The notes under the pieces are model-generated. The model did no database searches. It was not told the DNA's origin and was given only the letters and a program-made list of their open reading frames with translations. This document shows positions 16,782 to 26,551 of a DNA stretch of 64,000 bases, in pieces. Made by a program: the position numbers and the translations under genes. Every line of letters begins with the position of its first letter. Position 1 is the stretch's first letter. The DNA comes from Allobosea caraganae (GTDB lineage Bacteria; Pseudomonadota; Alphaproteobacteria; Rhizobiales; Beijerinckiaceae), in assembly GCF_003351345.1 (NCBI RefSeq), contig NZ_QQTO01000001.1, positions 248,001 to 312,000 on the forward strand, written 5' to 3'.

Positions 16782-16947
16782 CGCACGTCGCCTTTCCTAG
16801 GAGCATGTCTTGCCAGAGCATCAAGCTATGGTGCCGGGTCGCGCGGGAAAAGGATACCGCCAGGAGGGGCTGTCATGCGCCTGCGTTCCGCAGCGGGCGA
16901 TTGACCAACGGCCGAGGCCGTCCGGACGCGCTTCAGGGAGATGCGGC

Positions 16948-17913
16948 TCAGTAAGTCAGCGTGACGACGATCGTGTCGCCATAGATCCCTGGCGACGGCG
17001 TCGCCTGCGGCGGCACCCGCCCGTAGACCGTGGCAGTTTGCGCGAGACCGGTCCCGCTCCCCGCGAGGGTATCGGCGCCCAGCGCCCCGCCGAAGGGCTG
17101 TACCCGCCCCGCGTCGCGATAGAGCCCGTAGGTGACGAACTCCGCACCCTTCGTCATCCGCCGCAGGGTCGGGTTGGCCGCATTGGAGACGCCACCGTCG
17201 AGCCCGACCTGATAGGCCGTGCCGTTCGTGCAGGTCGGCGCGAGGTTGGTGCTGGCGTCGCGCTGGCCGGAGAGGACGCCGACCGAGCCGAAATTGAGAT
17301 CGTTCGCGGTCACCCGGCAGGTCGGCGGCACGTTCGCCGAGACGGTGAATGAGCTGGTCTGCGAAATCGTCAGCAGGTTGCAGCCGAGCAGGAAGGAGAG
17401 CAGGCCATAGCGGATGCGGGCGTCGATCCCCGAGAGCGTGCTCGCATAGGCCAGCGGTGCGACGGTCGGCTGGCCGCCGAAGACGCGGCCGGTGATGATC
17501 ACCGATTGACTGCCCGTGCCGCCGAGCGACAGGTTGACGTTGAGGCCCACGGGAGCCGCGCCGCCCGCGGCCCAGGCGCTGGAGCCCCAGGGCGTCGCGC
17601 CGGCATTGCTGAACAGCCCATAGCGCAACTGGTTGGCGCCATTGACCATGAAGCGGTTGGTCGCATCGGTCGCGCCGCCGGAGCCAGGCCCGAGGTCGAT
17701 GCAGACGCCGACGAGTTGCAGTGGCAGGCCGGTGCAGGTCACCGTCGCCGTCGCCGTGCTGTCGACCTGCGCATTGGCTGTTACATCGACCGGGGCGAAG
17801 ACCAGCGGCGTGATGCTGAGCGAGCAGGATTGCGCCGAAGCGCCGCCCGCCGTCAGCAGCAGGCCGAGCCAGAGCGCGAGGATGGCCGCTGCGATGACGC
17901 GGAACGCTCTCAT
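16948..17913 (-). CDS. Spore coat U domain protein, tandem domains (Csu-type pilus tip or subunit)
   Basis: A 321-residue secreted protein with signal peptide (MRAFRVIAAAILALWLGLLL, cleavage near ASA) and two spore coat protein U (SCPU) domains, each of about 140 residues. The second begins around PPTCRVTANDLNFGSVGVL and ends with the usual YGDTIVVTLTY. The start overlaps the usher stop by four bases (ATGA), so it is the last gene of the operon. Double-domain proteins at this position correspond to the CsuE-like tip adhesin of archaic chaperone-usher pili. The role in surface attachment is inferred from the family. Confidence 0.85.
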   Translation of the reverse strand: MRAFRVIAAAILALWLGLLLTAGGASAQSCSLSITPLVFAPVDVTANAQVDSTATATVTCTGLPLQLVGVCIDLGPGSGGATDATNRFMVNGANQLRYGLFSNAGATPWGSSAWAAGGAAPVGLNVNLSLGGTGSQSVIITGRVFGGQPTVAPLAYASTLSGIDARIRYGLLSFLLGCNLLTISQTSSFTVSANVPPTCRVTANDLNFGSVGVLSGQRDASTNLAPTCTNGTAYQVGLDGGVSNAANPTLRRMTKGAEFVTYGLYRDAGRVQPFGGALGADTLAGSGTGLAQTATVYGRVPPQATPSPGIYGDTIVVTLTY

Positions 17914-20375
17914 TGGCATGGCACCGGCCCGAGCGTGACCTGGATGTTCTCGCGCGGGGCGAAGGCGAAGCGGGCGCGGCACTCGCCGCCGTCGCCAAGG
18001 CGGATGCCGACCTCGTTCTCCGGCCCGAGATGCTCGATGAAGGCGCGGCCGTCATAGCCGACGGCGAAGCCGGGCGCCTGCGCCACCGTGCCGCGCAGGC
18101 CTGGCAGCAGCGCGCCGCGCAAGCCCGCACCGAGCGGCTTTCCGTCGCGTCCGTGCAGGATGACGATCGCCGCATTCGCTGCCGACCTGACCCCGAAATC
18201 GACGACCACGCCGGCGCGGTCGGGCGGCGCCGTCACCTCCTGCGTCGTCTCCGCCACCGCGGTGACGGGCAGCCCGCGCGGATCGATCGAGATCCGGTTG
18301 GCCTGGTAGGAGCGCAGGCTCGGGATCAGCGCGCTGCCGCTGGCATTGGTGCGGGCGACGACGCGGTTCTCGAACAGCACGTCGACATCGGGCGCGCCGA
18401 CCTTGGCGATGGCGAAGGCGTCGTCGATGCGGTTGGCCAGGAAGACGCCGCCGCCTGCGGCGGCGATGGCGCCGTCGAGCTGCATCGTGCCGGAGACGTG
18501 GTTGTCGCTCTGGGCGATGCCGCCTTCGATCTGGCCGTAATCGCCGCGATAGGCCAGCGAGGCGGAGCGCCGACCCTGGCCGCTGGCACCCTCGACGTCG
18601 CGGATGCGCCAGCCGACGCTGCCCGATTCCTGCTGGATCGGCTTGGCGACGTCGGCGGCGAACGCCCAGGCCGAGCCCGAACGGGTTGCGCCGGCCGAGG
18701 AGACGATGTTCCCGCCGAAGGGAAAGGACAGGCCAGCGAAGATGCCGGCCGAGCCGCGATCCTCCAGGTCGCTGAACACCGTGGCGTAGAACGAGCCGCC
18801 GCTCGGCAGCGCGCGCGTATAGCTCGCATTGACGATCCTGGTCGCGCGGCCCGCGACGTCCTTGGCGCGGGCGAAGCCGAAATTGAGGCCGCCGCCGACG
18901 ATCGGCATGGGAAAGCCGACCGAGAGCCGGTCGAGCGCGCGCGGCGGCAGCAGGAAGCGGGTCCAGGCATCGGCGGAGGCGATTGTCGCGACATAGTCGC
19001 CGACGACAGGGGCATTCGGACCGGCGAAGATCGGCGAGGCCGTCACCGAGGCGAGGTCCTGGTAGTTGCCGAAGCTGCGTTGCGTCGAGGCGAGGAAGGA
19101 GATGTCGCGGAAGCGGGTCTCGAACGCGGCATAGGCCTGCGCGCCGGTCGATCCGTCGCGCCAGCTGCCCGAGCCGGCGGCGCTGAGCAGGCCGAGCGAG
19201 CCGAGCCCGACCACGGCGCCGAGCCCGCCGCCGCCGAAGCCGCTGCTACCCTCGCCATGCGCCAGCAGCGTGATGCGCTCGTTCACACCGTAGCGCGCGC
19301 TGCCCGAGGCTGCCGGCTCGTCGGCATAGATGCTGGAGCGCAGCCCGTATTGCAGGCGCGGCATGCCGATCTCGGCCGAGAAGTCGAGGAGGCCCGGCTG
19401 CAGCAGCTTGCTGGAGACGATGAAGGGCAGGGTCGTCTCGGTCTGCTGGCCTGAGGCGTCGCGCACGACGATGCTGGCATTGCCGTTGCCGGAGAGGATC
19501 GGGACGTTGTTGATGCGGAACGGCCCGCTGCCGACATCCTGCGAGATCGTCCTGACGCCGTTGACGAAGACGTCGACCGTCGAGGGCACGGCTGCGCTGC
19601 CGTTGACGCTCGGCAGGGGCAGGGTGATCAGGTCAGGCCTGAGCGCGAAGTTGCGCTGGACCTGCAATCCGCCGAGCCGGATCGGCCGCGTCCAGGCGAG
19701 CCCTCCCGAGATCGTGTCGCCGGCGCGGTAGGAGAGCAGCGTCGCCGGGTCGGAATAGCTCCAGGTCGAGTCGAGCCTGAGCGCCTCGGCCTTGTCGTCG
19801 AGCAGCGAGCGGTTGCTGACGATGCCGGTCTGGGAGAGCACGCCGAAGCTGCTGAAGAGGCGCGCGTCGAGGCTGGCCGAGAGGCCGGGATAGCGCCAGA
19901 ATTCGTGGAACCGCTTGCCTTCCGAGTTTCCGAACAACGTGTAGTTCAGCACGGCCCCGATCGTGGAATAGCCGGCCGCCGGAGCGGCTGCCTGGGCCGG
20001 GCTGGCGTCGTAGACCTTCGGCAGGCGGCCCGCCTCCGGCAGGTGGAGGTCGATGCGCTGCGCGTTCTCGTCATAGCGGTAGCTCAGGCCGGGAATCGCC
20101 GCGAGCGGCACCTCGTCCCCCGGCTTGAACGCGGGCGGCACCTTGATGCCGAGCTCTTCCAGCTCGGCCCTCCGCGCCGAGAGCGCGCCGGTCTCGCTCT
20201 GGTGGAAGGCGCCGATCAGGCCGAGCGCATGGCCGCCGAGCTGGACGTCGAGCTGCAGGTCCCGCCCGACGCGGCTGGCGGCTGCGCCGCGCGGGACGGC
20301 AAGACAGGCCTGGGCGATCATCAGGGCAGCCACCAGCCAGGCGCTACGGCGCAGGCTGGACGACGGCGGTCGCAT
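17910..20375 (-). CDS. Outer-membrane usher of a Csu-type chaperone-usher pilus
   Basis: An 821-residue fimbrial usher. It begins with a signal sequence (SSLRRSAWLVAALMIAQACLA). A large beta-barrel region includes GDTISGGLAWTRPIRLGGLQVQRNF and the plug-region motif VDVFVNGVRTISQDVGSGPFRINNVP. A C-terminal segment follows with PDRAGVVVDFGVRSAANAAIVILHGRDGKPLGAG. It forms the pore that assembles and exports pilus subunits. The chosen start overlaps the chaperone stop by 32 bases; later ATGs would lose the signal peptide. Its position between chaperone and tip-like genes matches csuD-like ushers of the archaic (sigma) class. Confidence 0.9.
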   Translation of the reverse strand: MRPPSSSLRRSAWLVAALMIAQACLAVPRGAAASRVGRDLQLDVQLGGHALGLIGAFHQSETGALSARRAELEELGIKVPPAFKPGDEVPLAAIPGLSYRYDENAQRIDLHLPEAGRLPKVYDASPAQAAAPAAGYSTIGAVLNYTLFGNSEGKRFHEFWRYPGLSASLDARLFSSFGVLSQTGIVSNRSLLDDKAEALRLDSTWSYSDPATLLSYRAGDTISGGLAWTRPIRLGGLQVQRNFALRPDLITLPLPSVNGSAAVPSTVDVFVNGVRTISQDVGSGPFRINNVPILSGNGNASIVVRDASGQQTETTLPFIVSSKLLQPGLLDFSAEIGMPRLQYGLRSSIYADEPAASGSARYGVNERITLLAHGEGSSGFGGGGLGAVVGLGSLGLLSAAGSGSWRDGSTGAQAYAAFETRFRDISFLASTQRSFGNYQDLASVTASPIFAGPNAPVVGDYVATIASADAWTRFLLPPRALDRLSVGFPMPIVGGGLNFGFARAKDVAGRATRIVNASYTRALPSGGSFYATVFSDLEDRGSAGIFAGLSFPFGGNIVSSAGATRSGSAWAFAADVAKPIQQESGSVGWRIRDVEGASGQGRRSASLAYRGDYGQIEGGIAQSDNHVSGTMQLDGAIAAAGGGVFLANRIDDAFAIAKVGAPDVDVLFENRVVARTNASGSALIPSLRSYQANRISIDPRGLPVTAVAETTQEVTAPPDRAGVVVDFGVRSAANAAIVILHGRDGKPLGAGLRGALLPGLRGTVAQAPGFAVGYDGRAFIEHLGPENEVGIRLGDGGECRARFAFAPRENIQVTLGPVPCQ

Positions 20376-21063
20376 TGAACGGGCCGGTTTCTGTCGCGCC
20401 GGTGATCGTGACCTTGGCGCCGGCGGCCGGGGCGCCGCCCGGCGAGGCCAGCGTCCAGCGCATCGAGGAGCGCCCGAGCGAATAGCCGACCAGGCCGGCA
20501 TTGGCCGAGACCGCTTTCCCCGCGGCGTCGCGGATGCTGACCGAGGCGAGCCGCAGCCGCGCGTCGCCGGCATTGGCGGCGCCGAGCAGCAGGCCCTTGC
20601 CGTGCCGGCTGACGCTCCAGGCGATCTCCGGCGGCAAGACCTCGCGGCCGGTGAAGAACACCGGCACGACATGCCGCAGCACGAGCGCCACGGTGCCCGA
20701 GCGCTGCTGCGGCCGGGGCAACTCGTCGATGACGAGGCGGTAGGCCTCCTGCTTCGCGACCGGGCCTCCGGAGACCCGCACCACGCGCACCGTATAGTCC
20801 TGGCGCGAGCGCAGATCGATCAGCGGCGGGCTGGCGACGACGTCGCTGGTCGGCTCGAGCCGGTCCTCGCCCGCCGATTGCGTCCAGCGAAAGACGCGAA
20901 TCTGCGCCGTGATCGGCTGGAGATCGGTGTTGCGCAAGGTGATCGTCGTGGCAGCGCCAGGCGCCGGGATGTCCAGCAGCACGGGCGCGACCTGCAGGGA
21001 GGCGGCGGAGGCGAAGCTCGTCGTCAGGCAGAAGGCAGAGGACAGAGCAAATCCGGCTTTCAT
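20344..21063 (-). CDS. Periplasmic fimbrial chaperone (Csu type)
   Basis: A 239-residue periplasmic chaperone of the PapD-like superfamily. The signal peptide MKAGFALSSAFCLTTSFASA is followed by the Ig-like domain SLQVAPVLLDIPAPGAATTITLRN, then RVFRWTQ and a DYTVRVVRVSGG segment. The start at 21063 was chosen for the good AAGAGGGA ribosome site and immediate signal sequence; the frame is open 42 codons further up without sense. It would fold pilus subunits by donor-strand complementation and hand them to the usher encoded next. Confidence 0.9.
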   Translation of the reverse strand: MKAGFALSSAFCLTTSFASAASLQVAPVLLDIPAPGAATTITLRNTDLQPITAQIRVFRWTQSAGEDRLEPTSDVVASPPLIDLRSRQDYTVRVVRVSGGPVAKQEAYRLVIDELPRPQQRSGTVALVLRHVVPVFFTGREVLPPEIAWSVSRHGKGLLLGAANAGDARLRLASVSIRDAAGKAVSANAGLVGYSLGRSSMRWTLASPGGAPAAGAKVTITGATETGPFNATAVVQPAP

Positions 21064-21205
21064 GACTAGTCCCTCTTGAATTTGGCGCAGTTTCTCCTCG
21101 GGCGGCCCATCCACATGGCGCTGCCCTGCTTGGTCTTGAGTCTTGGCGCTTCTGATCTGGCTTGAGCGGGCCGGTGCCGCCGGCTTCAACGGTCGGCAGT
21201 GAAGC

Positions 21206-21682
21206 TCAATAGGTCACGGTCACAGTAATCAGGTCGGTATAGAGGGCCGGACTTGGAGTCGTCTGCGGCGGAACCCTGCCATAAACCAGATAGGCCTGGC
21301 CCGCCCCATTGCCCGTGCCGGCGATCGTGTCGGAGCCGATCGTCTCGCCCCAGTTCTGGAGCCGGCCGGCATCGCGGGACAGCGAGTAGTTCACCAATCC
21401 GCCGGAGCCGCTCATCTGGCGCGTGGTGACGCTGCCGCCATGCGCTCCCGCATTGAGGCTGATCGTGTAGGGGGTCGTGGTCGTGCACTGCACGGTGATC
21501 GTGCTGGTCGAGTCGATATTGCTGGCCAGGACGCCGACATTGCCGAAATTCATGTCGGTCGCGCTCGCGACGATGCAGGTCGCCTGGATGTTGATCTGGA
21601 CCTGGAATGTACTGGTGGCCGTTGCGGCCTGGGCTTCGGCCGCGAGCAAGAAAAGGCACAGCGAGATCAATGCTGGGCGCAT
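21206..21682 (-). CDS. Spore coat U domain protein, single domain (Csu-type major pilin)
   Basis: A 158-residue secreted protein with signal peptide (MRPALISLCLFLLAAEAQA) and one SCPU domain: an N-terminal FQVQINIQATCIVASATDMNFG donor strand and core, and C-terminal YTDLITVTVTY. It is the first gene of the minus-strand operon pilin, chaperone, usher, tip protein, with 142 bp between it and the chaperone gene. By position it corresponds to the CsuA/B rod subunit of archaic chaperone-usher pili. The upstream 274 bp to the glutaminase gene are unusually AT-rich for this genome and presumably hold the promoter; I could not define its elements. Confidence 0.88.
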   Translation of the reverse strand: MRPALISLCLFLLAAEAQAATATSTFQVQINIQATCIVASATDMNFGNVGVLASNIDSTSTITVQCTTTTPYTISLNAGAHGGSVTTRQMSGSGGLVNYSLSRDAGRLQNWGETIGSDTIAGTGNGAGQAYLVYGRVPPQTTPSPALYTDLITVTVTY

Positions 21683-21956
21683 GTCGACACCTTTGAAAAG
21701 CTAATCGAGGGTTCGGCCTAGGCAATCCATCGCGTCAGTTTCCAAGTTTAGCCTGATCGAATCTAAGGCGTTGTGGTTAACGATGGTTTAATTGCAATCA
21801 GCAGGTTGTGCCGCACAACTATTTGGAGAAAGGCTAGACTTTAAATGCTGATCGACCGGCCTATGTTGCGTTGCCACAAAAGAATCTACTCAGCGGAAGG
21901 TGGGCGAACGTCAACCGCCGGCGCCAATGAGTCCGGCGCCGCGTCCGCCCCGCAAG

Positions 21957-22904
21957 TTATGCTCGCCTCTCTTCCGCCGGGCTGAACACCGACCAGCCGG
22001 TCGCCTCGGCGATGCGCTCCAGCGCCAGCGTGCCGAGCTTGGAGTTGCCGTTCTCGTTCAGCCCCGGCGACCAGGCGGCGATCGAGGCCTTGCCCGGCGC
22101 GATCGCCAGGATGCCGCCGCCGACGCCGGATTTGCCGGGCAGGCCGACGCGGAAGGCAAAATCGCCGGAGGCATCGTAATGGCCGCAGGTCAGCATCAGC
22201 GCGTTGATCCGCCGCGCCCGCTGGGCCGAGATCACCCGGGCGCCGCCGGGTTCGAGCAGGCCGCCGAGCATCAGGTAGCGCCCGGCCATGGCGAGCTGCC
22301 GGCAGCTCATCGCGATGGCGCATTGGTGGAAGTAGACGCCTAGCGTCAGCTCGGGCGGATGCGTCAGGTTGGCGAAGGCGCGCATGTAGTTGGCCAGCGC
22401 CACGTTGCGGAAGCCGGTCTCCTGCTCGGAGCGCGCGACATGCTCGTCGATCAGGATGGTCTCGTCCTCGGCGAGGTAGCGCACGAAGCGCAGCAACTCG
22501 CCGATGGCGACGCGCGGCGCATGGCCGGCGAGGTTGACGTCGGCGACGACCAGCGCGCCGGCATTGATGAACGGGTTGCGCGGGATGCCCTGCTCGCGCT
22601 CGAGCTGGACGATCGAGTTGAACGGCGTGCCCGAGGGCTCGCGCCCGACCCGGCGCCAGAGCGTGTCGCCGATCTTGCCGAGCGCCTGCGTCAGGGCGAA
22701 GACCTTCGAGACGCTCTGGATCGAGAACGCCTCCTCGGCCTCGCCGGCACTGTGGATCTCGCCATCGGCCGTGACGACGCAGAGGCCGAACTGTTTCGGA
22801 TCGATCCTGGCCAGCGGCGGGATATAGGTCGCGACGGCGCCGCGCTCGGTCTCCGTCGCCATCTCCTGCGCCACGTCGCGGACGATTGTCGCGATATCTG
22901 CCAC
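21957..22904 (-). CDS. glsA: Glutaminase
   Basis: A 315-residue serine-dependent glutaminase (beta-lactamase fold) that hydrolyses glutamine to glutamate and ammonia in the cytoplasm. The catalytic SxxK is S64-V-S-K67 in [12 protein letters not shown]. Other family blocks are [14 protein letters not shown], the [17 protein letters not shown] segment and [29 protein letters not shown]. Length is normal. It is transcribed alone, divergent from the small secreted protein gene at 23025. Glutaminases of this type often support acid resistance or nitrogen release; there is no sequence sign of special regulation here. Confidence 0.93.
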   Translation of the reverse strand: MADIATIVRDVAQEMATETERGAVATYIPPLARIDPKQFGLCVVTADGEIHSAGEAEEAFSIQSVSKVFALTQALGKIGDTLWRRVGREPSGTPFNSIVQLEREQGIPRNPFINAGALVVADVNLAGHAPRVAIGELLRFVRYLAEDETILIDEHVARSEQETGFRNVALANYMRAFANLTHPPELTLGVYFHQCAIAMSCRQLAMAGRYLMLGGLLEPGGARVISAQRARRINALMLTCGHYDASGDFAFRVGLPGKSGVGGGILAIAPGKASIAAWSPGLNENGNSKLGTLALERIAEATGWSVFSPAEERRA

Positions 22905-23024
22905 GTCCGCTCTCCGCTGCCTCGCGCCGGCACCAAGCCCGAGCCCGGCTGGACGGTCAAGGGCGTGGCAACAGGCGGAACGGTGGCTATGCTGCCGCTA
23001 TCGGGCCTGCTGGGAGATCAGTCG

Positions 23025-23546
23025 ATGCGTTCAGCCGCCTTCTTGTCCGCCATGTTCCTGCCTGCGCTGGCCAACCCGGCCGCTGCACGGCCGCTCGAAC
23101 GCGAATTGCCCCTGAAGCGCGATGCCTGCTGGGAGCGCGTCTACGATGAGCCCCATCTCAAGGGCCATCCCGGCCAGAAGGTCACGCGCATCCGCCTGCT
23201 GCATCTGCCGAGCAAATGGCCCGACGGGCAAATGAACGGCTTCTACGTCCAGCTCTATTTCAACCTGCGCCAGCGCAACGCCGCCGGCGGCTTCGACTAC
23301 CAGCTCGGCGGCTTCTGCAAGCCGAGCGGCGATGGCCTGCGCTGCGAGCCGGAATGGGAGGCCGGAACCTGGCGGATCGAGCGCGGCCCCAATGGCACGC
23401 TGCGGGTCAGGAACAACGGCATCACAGCCAATCCCAACCCCTATGACGCCGAGGAGATCGCCGACGGCGCGGCCAGGATACCGGCGCAGCCCGATGACGG
23501 AATCTGGCAATTATCGCCGGCGAGCGGGCCCTGCGAGCTGGAATAG
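23025..23546 (+). CDS. Secreted protein of unknown function
   Basis: A 173-residue protein with a likely signal peptide (MRSAAFLSAMFLPALANPAAA). The mature part contains KVTRIRLLHLPSKWPDGQ and a GGFDYQLGGFCKPSGDGLRCEPEWEAGTW region with Cys residues that could form a disulfide. The end reads WQLSPASGPCELE. I do not recognise a named domain. The start was chosen for the GGGAG ribosome site seven bases upstream; the frame remains open upstream as antisense to the glutaminase gene. It ends two bases from the convergent diguanylate cyclase gene. Confidence 0.7.
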   Translation: MRSAAFLSAMFLPALANPAAARPLERELPLKRDACWERVYDEPHLKGHPGQKVTRIRLLHLPSKWPDGQMNGFYVQLYFNLRQRNAAGGFDYQLGGFCKPSGDGLRCEPEWEAGTWRIERGPNGTLRVRNNGITANPNPYDAEEIADGAARIPAQPDDGIWQLSPASGPCELE

Positions 23547-23548
23547 GG

Positions 23549-24751
23549 TCAATGCAACTGCGGAACGCCTGACGGCAGCGTCGCCGCGGCGAACGGGTTG
23601 GCGTGCAGGCCCGGCGGCGCGATCACGCAGCGCGACTTGCCCTTCGACTTCGCCTGGTAGAGCGCCATGTCGGCGGCGCTGAGTAGGCTCGCCATGTCCG
23701 TGCCGTGCTCGGGTGCCAGCGCGATCCCGATTGAGGCGCCGACCGTGACCGCATTGCGATTGTCGAGCTCGTAGGGCAGCGAGATCTCGCGGATGAGGCG
23801 CTCGCCGAAGCCGAGCAGCTGCGCCGTCTCAGTCTGCCCGGAGAGCACGATGAACTCGTCGCCGCCGATCCGCGCCGCGAGGTCGCCGGCGCGGACCATG
23901 CCGCGCAGGCGCTCGGCGACGAGCTGCAGCAATCGGTCGCCGGCCATGTGGCCATGCGTGTCGTTGACGGCCTTGAAGCCGTCGAGGTCGAGATAGATCA
24001 GGGCGAGCCGGCGTGACCCCGCATCCCGTGCGAAGCGAAGATCGAGCGCCTTGGACAGGCCGGAGCGGTTCGACAGGCCGGTCAGCATGTCGTGGCGGGC
24101 ATGGAACTCGTGCTCGCGCTCGGCCCGCATGGTCGAGACCAGCATGGCGTTGAGCTTGTAGGCGGCCGCCGTCATGCTGAGCAGATAGGCCGGGATCTGG
24201 AAGAAGACGATCAGCATGATCGGCTCGCCCAGGAAGGGCGCGGCGAGGCAGCAGGCGCCGAGCACCAGGAAGATCATCAGGCCCGCCATGCGCGGGGCCG
24301 CGAAATTCCGGAAGCAGGTGCCCCCTACCATGGCTGCGGCGGAGAGGCAGGCGAGCGCCGCGATGACCCAGTCCCCGCTCGTCAGGCTGATGAAGGTGCC
24401 GTAGCCGATGCCCGCGGCCCAGGCGAGCCCGAGCAGGACGAAGAGGTCGGTCGGTGTCGGTTGGCCGCGCTCGGCCTGCTTCCGCGCGCTGACCAGCACG
24501 GCAAGCCTGGCCAGGCAGCAGGCGATCTCGAAGCCGCACCAGAAGATGAAGGGCGCTGTGGGGATGCGCAGGGCGATGAGCAGCGACACCGCCATGGTGT
24601 TGATTACGCCGCCGGCGAAGATTGGCAAGGTGCCGAACAGCGAGCCGATCAGCGCGATCCTGATGTCGGCGGGCACGTCATGGCCGGCATCGGTCAGCCA
24701 GCGCGTCCAGCGCCAGCGCGGCAAACTGTAGCTCGGAGCCTCGACACCCAC
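23549..24751 (-). CDS. Membrane-bound diguanylate cyclase (GGDEF)
   Basis: A 400-residue inner-membrane enzyme that makes cyclic di-GMP from two GTP. About six hydrophobic segments fill residues 30-205, with no recognisable periplasmic sensor domain. The C-terminal GGDEF domain runs from about 220 and has the intact active site IGGDEFIVL. An RxxD inhibitory site (RAGD) sits exactly five residues before it, so product feedback inhibition is expected. YLDLDGFKAVNDTHGHMAGD supplies the metal- and GTP-binding region. No EAL domain is present. It lies near the pilus operon and might affect attachment, but that is only positional inference. Confidence 0.93.
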   Translation of the reverse strand: MGVEAPSYSLPRWRWTRWLTDAGHDVPADIRIALIGSLFGTLPIFAGGVINTMAVSLLIALRIPTAPFIFWCGFEIACCLARLAVLVSARKQAERGQPTPTDLFVLLGLAWAAGIGYGTFISLTSGDWVIAALACLSAAAMVGGTCFRNFAAPRMAGLMIFLVLGACCLAAPFLGEPIMLIVFFQIPAYLLSMTAAAYKLNAMLVSTMRAEREHEFHARHDMLTGLSNRSGLSKALDLRFARDAGSRRLALIYLDLDGFKAVNDTHGHMAGDRLLQLVAERLRGMVRAGDLAARIGGDEFIVLSGQTETAQLLGFGERLIREISLPYELDNRNAVTVGASIGIALAPEHGTDMASLLSAADMALYQAKSKGKSRCVIAPPGLHANPFAAATLPSGVPQLH

Positions 24752-24905
24752 GCCTGCACGGCCTCGCGTTCAGGTTGCAGGCAGTGGGCCGGCAATCCTG
24801 ATCGGCTGATAGATCGCAGGCGTTACGATTCTGTATGACCCATCGTTATCTTTTCAGGAATCGCACGGCCGCGCGCTTATGTCCCAGCCGTGCCGAGGCC
24901 GCCGT

Positions 24906-25475
24906 TCAGACGCCCTTGCCGGCGAGCTTGACCAGCCGCGCCACCTGCGCGTCGAGGAAGCCGCTGCTGCGTGCGTCGGTGAGCTCGCCGTCCCCATCGA
25001 AGGCCTTGTCGGCCAGGCCGACGGCGACCATCTCGGGCACCAGCAGCGCGCCGAAGCCGAGCTCCAGCGAGGTCCGGAGCTGGGTCAGGCCGCGATAGGC
25101 GCCGAGCGCGCCGGGCGAGGCGCCGCCGAGCGCCACGACCTTGCCGGCAAGGCCGGAGGCGGGAGCGCCGGGCTTGGCGGTCGAGGCCCAGTCGAGCGCG
25201 TTCTTCAGCGCCGGAGCGTAGCCGGCATTGTATTCCGGGCTGGCGATGTAGAGCCCGTCATGGGCGTCGATCAGCGCCCGCAGGTCATGCGCGGCCTGGG
25301 GGGCGTTGCCGAAGCCGGTGGCGTCGACCAGCGGCAGCGGATAGTCGCCGAGCGAGATCTGCCTCACCTCGGCGCCGGCCGCCCGGAGCTTCCTGGCCGC
25401 CAGGGTGGCCAGCTTGGTGTTGAGCGAACCCTCGCGCCAGGAGCCGGCGAAAACAAGAATCTTGGGAGCGGACAT
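24906..25475 (-). CDS. NADPH-dependent FMN reductase family protein
   Basis: A 189-residue flavodoxin-like reductase (ChrR/azoreductase-type). The FMN phosphate-binding loop GSWREGSLNTKLA is near residues 11-23 and the isoalloxazine-contact motif SPEYNAGYAPALKNALDW near 79-96. A GGASPGALGAYRGLTQLR segment follows, typical of the family. Such proteins reduce quinones, chromate or azo compounds by two electrons and protect against redox cycling. It stands alone on the minus strand with 154 bp to the diguanylate cyclase gene. The natural substrate is unknown. Confidence 0.9.
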   Translation of the reverse strand: MSAPKILVFAGSWREGSLNTKLATLAARKLRAAGAEVRQISLGDYPLPLVDATGFGNAPQAAHDLRALIDAHDGLYIASPEYNAGYAPALKNALDWASTAKPGAPASGLAGKVVALGGASPGALGAYRGLTQLRTSLELGFGALLVPEMVAVGLADKAFDGDGELTDARSSGFLDAQVARLVKLAGKGV

Positions 25476-25626
25476 CGTTGCCTCTCGGAATATCGGGGCA
25501 GGAGGAAACCTGCCGGGAGAGGTCTAAGGCTTTGCAGCCGCGCCACCAAGACACGCTCTCGCCAGAGGGCGATTGCGCAGATGCAATGGCACGATGCTGT
25601 GAGCGGCAGTCTTTGAGCGAGGCGGC

Positions 25627-26427
25627 TCAGACGTGCTGGCGGTAGACCCAGACGCGCGCCGGCGGGATGTTGCGCAGCACCCAGTCCGAGACGAAGGCCT
25701 TCAAGCCCGAGCCCTTGCGCTGCACCGGCGAGATCACCGAATAGGTGAACTGGATGAAGGGCGCCCCTTCGACGACGAGCGTGAACGCGTCCTTGACCAG
25801 CGCGCTGCGCACGGCCGGCGGCCGCGTGAACAGCGGCAGGCTGGAGACGATCGCGATCGCCTTCTCGCCCAGATGGTCCTTCAGCGTCGTCGAGAGCGCG
25901 TAGGCATCGCCTTCGACCACGGTGGCGCGCGGGAAGCGCTCGCGCAGCAGCTTGCAGAATTCCGGGCTGTACTCGACCAGGATCAGCCTGGATTCATCGA
26001 CGCCGCGCTCGATCAGCGCCTCGGTGACGGGGCCGGTGCCGGGGCCGATCTCGATCACCGGGCCTGGCTGCTCGGGATCGACGAAGGAGGCCATGCGCCG
26101 GGCCAGGAACGGGCTCGACGGCGTCACCGATCCCGTGCGCAGCGGCGCGTCGATCCAGGACTTGAGGAAGCGGGCATCGTCGCCGAGCTTGGCCTTGGCC
26201 TCGCCGGCCGCGCGCGTCACCCGCGTCTTCAGCTTGCCGGCATGGCTGCGGAACTCGTCCTCGACCTTGAAGCGCACGGCGGCGACCTTGAGCCGGGCTT
26301 CGGCCACGCTGTCGACCAATTCGGCGGCGGTGACCCGCATCTCGCCTTCGATTCGCGCGGCAACGCTGGATTGGCCGAAGCGGGAGGCAAGCGAGCGGGG
26401 CGCCCGTGGGGTCGAAGAGCGTGTCAT
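25627..26427 (-). CDS. SAM-dependent methyltransferase resembling phospholipid N-methyltransferase PmtA
   Basis: A 266-residue protein. The C-terminal two thirds form a class I SAM methyltransferase with motif I VIEIGPGTGPVTEALI (about 124-139), an acidic LVEYSPEF motif II and VVEGDAYAL. The segment FLKSWIDAPLRTGSVTPSSPFLAR is like that of rhizobial PmtA, which methylates phosphatidylethanolamine toward phosphatidylcholine. The first 80 or so residues are extra: Ala/Arg/Lys-rich and helical, perhaps an amphipathic membrane-binding part. The start at 26427 follows an AGAGG site. An rRNA dimethyltransferase-like function is a less likely alternative. Confidence 0.75.
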   Translation of the reverse strand: MTRSSTPRAPRSLASRFGQSSVAARIEGEMRVTAAELVDSVAEARLKVAAVRFKVEDEFRSHAGKLKTRVTRAAGEAKAKLGDDARFLKSWIDAPLRTGSVTPSSPFLARRMASFVDPEQPGPVIEIGPGTGPVTEALIERGVDESRLILVEYSPEFCKLLRERFPRATVVEGDAYALSTTLKDHLGEKAIAIVSSLPLFTRPPAVRSALVKDAFTLVVEGAPFIQFTYSVISPVQRKGSGLKAFVSDWVLRNIPPARVWVYRQHV

Positions 26428-26551
26428 CAAAGGCCTCTTGCCGCCGGCAGCGCAAACGCACGTCGGGCCGGTTCTTCGCCAGCGGCGCGACGTTAGCCGC
26501 CGGAATGAGGCCGTTCAAGGGCGGAATGAGATGGGCCCGGCCAATCCGCCG

